Below, in pieces: positions 62,775 through 64,000 of a stretch of DNA of 64,000 nucleotides. The position numbers and the translations under genes are program-made. Source of the stretch: an uncultured Marinobacter sp. (lineage in GTDB: Bacteria > Pseudomonadota > Gammaproteobacteria > Pseudomonadales > Oleiphilaceae); NCBI RefSeq assembly GCF_947488835.1, contig NZ_CANLBK010000001.1, positions 1,302,001-1,366,000 of the forward strand, written 5' to 3'. Below the pieces are notes generated by a model. It saw nothing but the letters and a program-made list of their open reading frames with translations. It made no database searches and was not told the DNA's origin. Every line of letters begins with the position of its first letter. Position 1 is the first letter of the stretch.

Positions 62775-64000
62775 ATGGCAAAAACACGAATTTTACCCGC
62801 AGCTGAAAATGCCCATCAGTACCCTCTTCTGATAAAGCAGTTACTGCTATCCGGGCCAAGGTACTCGCCCGATCAAGAAATTGTGTACGCCAACCACAGT
62901 AAGTACACCTACACGGATCTGGTTGAGCGGATTCATCGCCTCGCCAACGCTCTCACCGACGCGGGCGTAAAACCGGGTGACACCGTAGCGGTTATGGACT
63001 GGGACACTCCTCGCTATCTGGAATGCTTTTTCGCCATTCCAATGATCGGTGCCATCTTACATACCATCAACGTGCGCCTGTCACCCGAACAGATTGTCTA
63101 CACCATGAACCACGCGGAAGACGATGTGGTTCTGGTACACGATGACTTCCTGCCGATTCTGGAGGGTTTGCAGAGCGAAATAACAACCGTTAAGACATAC
63201 ATCCAGCTTAGCGATGAAAAGACAGCCAAAGCCACGAAGCTCACCACCACCGGAGAGTACGAAGCGCTACTAGCCGATGCAGCCACAAAATTCGACTTCC
63301 CGGATTTCGACGAAAACAGTGTGGCAACCACCTTCTACACCTCTGGCACAACCGGCAATCCCAAGGGTGTATTCTTCAGTCACCGGCAACTGGTGCTGCA
63401 CACTCTGGCCATGACAGGCTCACTTGCGGCCTACGATGAGATGCCGCTGCTGCGCTCTTCGTCGGTCTATATGCCAGTAACGCCGATGTTCCACGTTCAC
63501 GCCTGGGGCGTTCCTTATGCCGCCACCATGATGGGCATAAAGCAGGTCTACCCCGGCCGCTATGAGCCAGAGCTGTTGGTTGATCTGATCAAGGAACACA
63601 AGGTGTCTTTCTCCCACTGTGTTCCTACTATCATGCAGATGCTGATGGGCACTGAGTCCATTAAAACAGCAGACCTGAGTAACTGGCAGGTGCTGATTGG
63701 TGGCAGCGCAATGACCAAGGGTTTGTGCGATGCCGCAGCCAAACTGGGCATTCGCATGTACACCGGCTACGGCATGTCAGAGACATGCCCACTGCTCAGT
63801 GCTACCCACCTCACGCCGGAGGATTTGGAGCTGCCACTGGAGCAGCAAACGGCCAAGCGGATCAAAACTGGCATTGCCGTCCCTATGGTAGAGCTGGAAA
63901 TTGTTGACCCTTCAGGCAACCCGGTGGCCCACGATGGTGTAGCCCAGGGTGAAGTCGTTGCCCGGGCCCCCTGGCTAACCCAAAGTTACTTCAAAGAACC
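62775..64000 (+). CDS. AMP-dependent acyl-CoA synthetase (AlkK-like), 3' end beyond window
   Basis: The frame is open from an ATG at 62775 (AGGA eight bases upstream) to the window edge, at least 408 codons. Adenylation motifs are FYTSGTTGNPKGVFFSHRQL and GYGMSETCPL; VYMPVTPMFHVHAWGVPYAA and ILHTINVRLSPEQIVYTMNHAE place it in the medium-chain fatty acyl-CoA synthetase/AlkK-DmdB branch. It would activate the fatty acids made from alkanes. The hinge and C-terminal Lys motif are outside the window, so the exact subclass is uncertain. Confidence 0.88.
   Translation, partial: MAKTRILPAAENAHQYPLLIKQLLLSGPRYSPDQEIVYANHSKYTYTDLVERIHRLANALTDAGVKPGDTVAVMDWDTPRYLECFFAIPMIGAILHTINVRLSPEQIVYTMNHAEDDVVLVHDDFLPILEGLQSEITTVKTYIQLSDEKTAKATKLTTTGEYEALLADAATKFDFPDFDENSVATTFYTSGTTGNPKGVFFSHRQLVLHTLAMTGSLAAYDEMPLLRSSSVYMPVTPMFHVHAWGVPYAATMMGIKQVYPGRYEPELLVDLIKEHKVSFSHCVPTIMQMLMGTESIKTADLSNWQVLIGGSAMTKGLCDAAAKLGIRMYTGYGMSETCPLLSATHLTPEDLELPLEQQTAKRIKTGIAVPMVELEIVDPSGNPVAHDGVAQGEVVARAPWLTQSYFKE

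Overview
The window looks like chromosomal DNA of a marine, hydrocarbon- and lipid-degrading gammaproteobacterium, most like Marinobacter. This is an inference from gene content: AlkB alkane hydroxylase, a full acyclic-terpene (Atu) pathway, several acyl-CoA enzymes, an Mrp Na+/H+ antiporter, a TRAP transporter and a Fur-type iron cluster. It also rests on moderately GC-rich coding DNA with NTG starts and clear Shine-Dalgarno sites. No rRNA, tRNA, CRISPR array, integrase or intact insertion sequence was seen. Two genes run off the edges: a subtilase lipoprotein on the left and an AMP-dependent acyl-CoA synthetase on the right.

Layout. 1-7004 (minus): secreted S8 peptidase, then a TRAP-type operon encoding a TatT-like lipoprotein, a periplasmic binding protein and a fused QM permease. 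7276-19401: divergent atuR and atuABCDEFGH, which activate citronellol/geranyl-type acids, carboxylate geranyl-CoA and feed beta-oxidation. 19582-25509: quinone oxidoreductase, TRIC/YicG-like channel, purine permease with apt, FAH-family hydrolase and an ABC1/UbiB-type kinase. 25632-29139: sirtuin and D-2-hydroxyglutarate dehydrogenase divergent from serA, the coupled serine-synthesis pair. 29222-36009: OmpA lipoprotein, two alpha/beta hydrolases, and an overlapping kinase / NtrC-type regulator / EamA / GIY-YIG operon that faces a small secreted DUF4168 protein with a sigma-54 promoter. 36691-39669: MscS channel, an unrecognised protein, RlmJ. 39853-44737: imelysin / di-haem DUF1111 / imelysin / DUF1513 cluster behind a Fur-box-like site. 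44820-51045: MFS protein, DUF4870, chemoreceptor, PhoX phosphatase with a Pho box, acidic lipoprotein. 51305-55271: alkB beside a crotonase/acyl-CoA dehydrogenase pair. 55456-62658: GlxA-type regulator, then the mrp operon with a long leader holding a proline-rich upstream ORF.

The structure not explained by ordinary annotation is a family of five long intergenic hairpins at 13637, 14606, 19472, 25524 and 52564. The outer arms (19-30 bp, nearly perfect) differ at every locus, but the apical core of about 52-55 nt is conserved and folds into two small hairpins with loops of the TCC(A/T)TG type; the third copy keeps only one. Two copies lie inside the atu operon and three between convergent genes. 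The second most interesting item is the 37-codon upstream ORF at 56614-56727, with PP and DPP codons, in the mrp leader. The sigma-54/enhancer arrangement at 36043-36159 gives a testable closed circuit.
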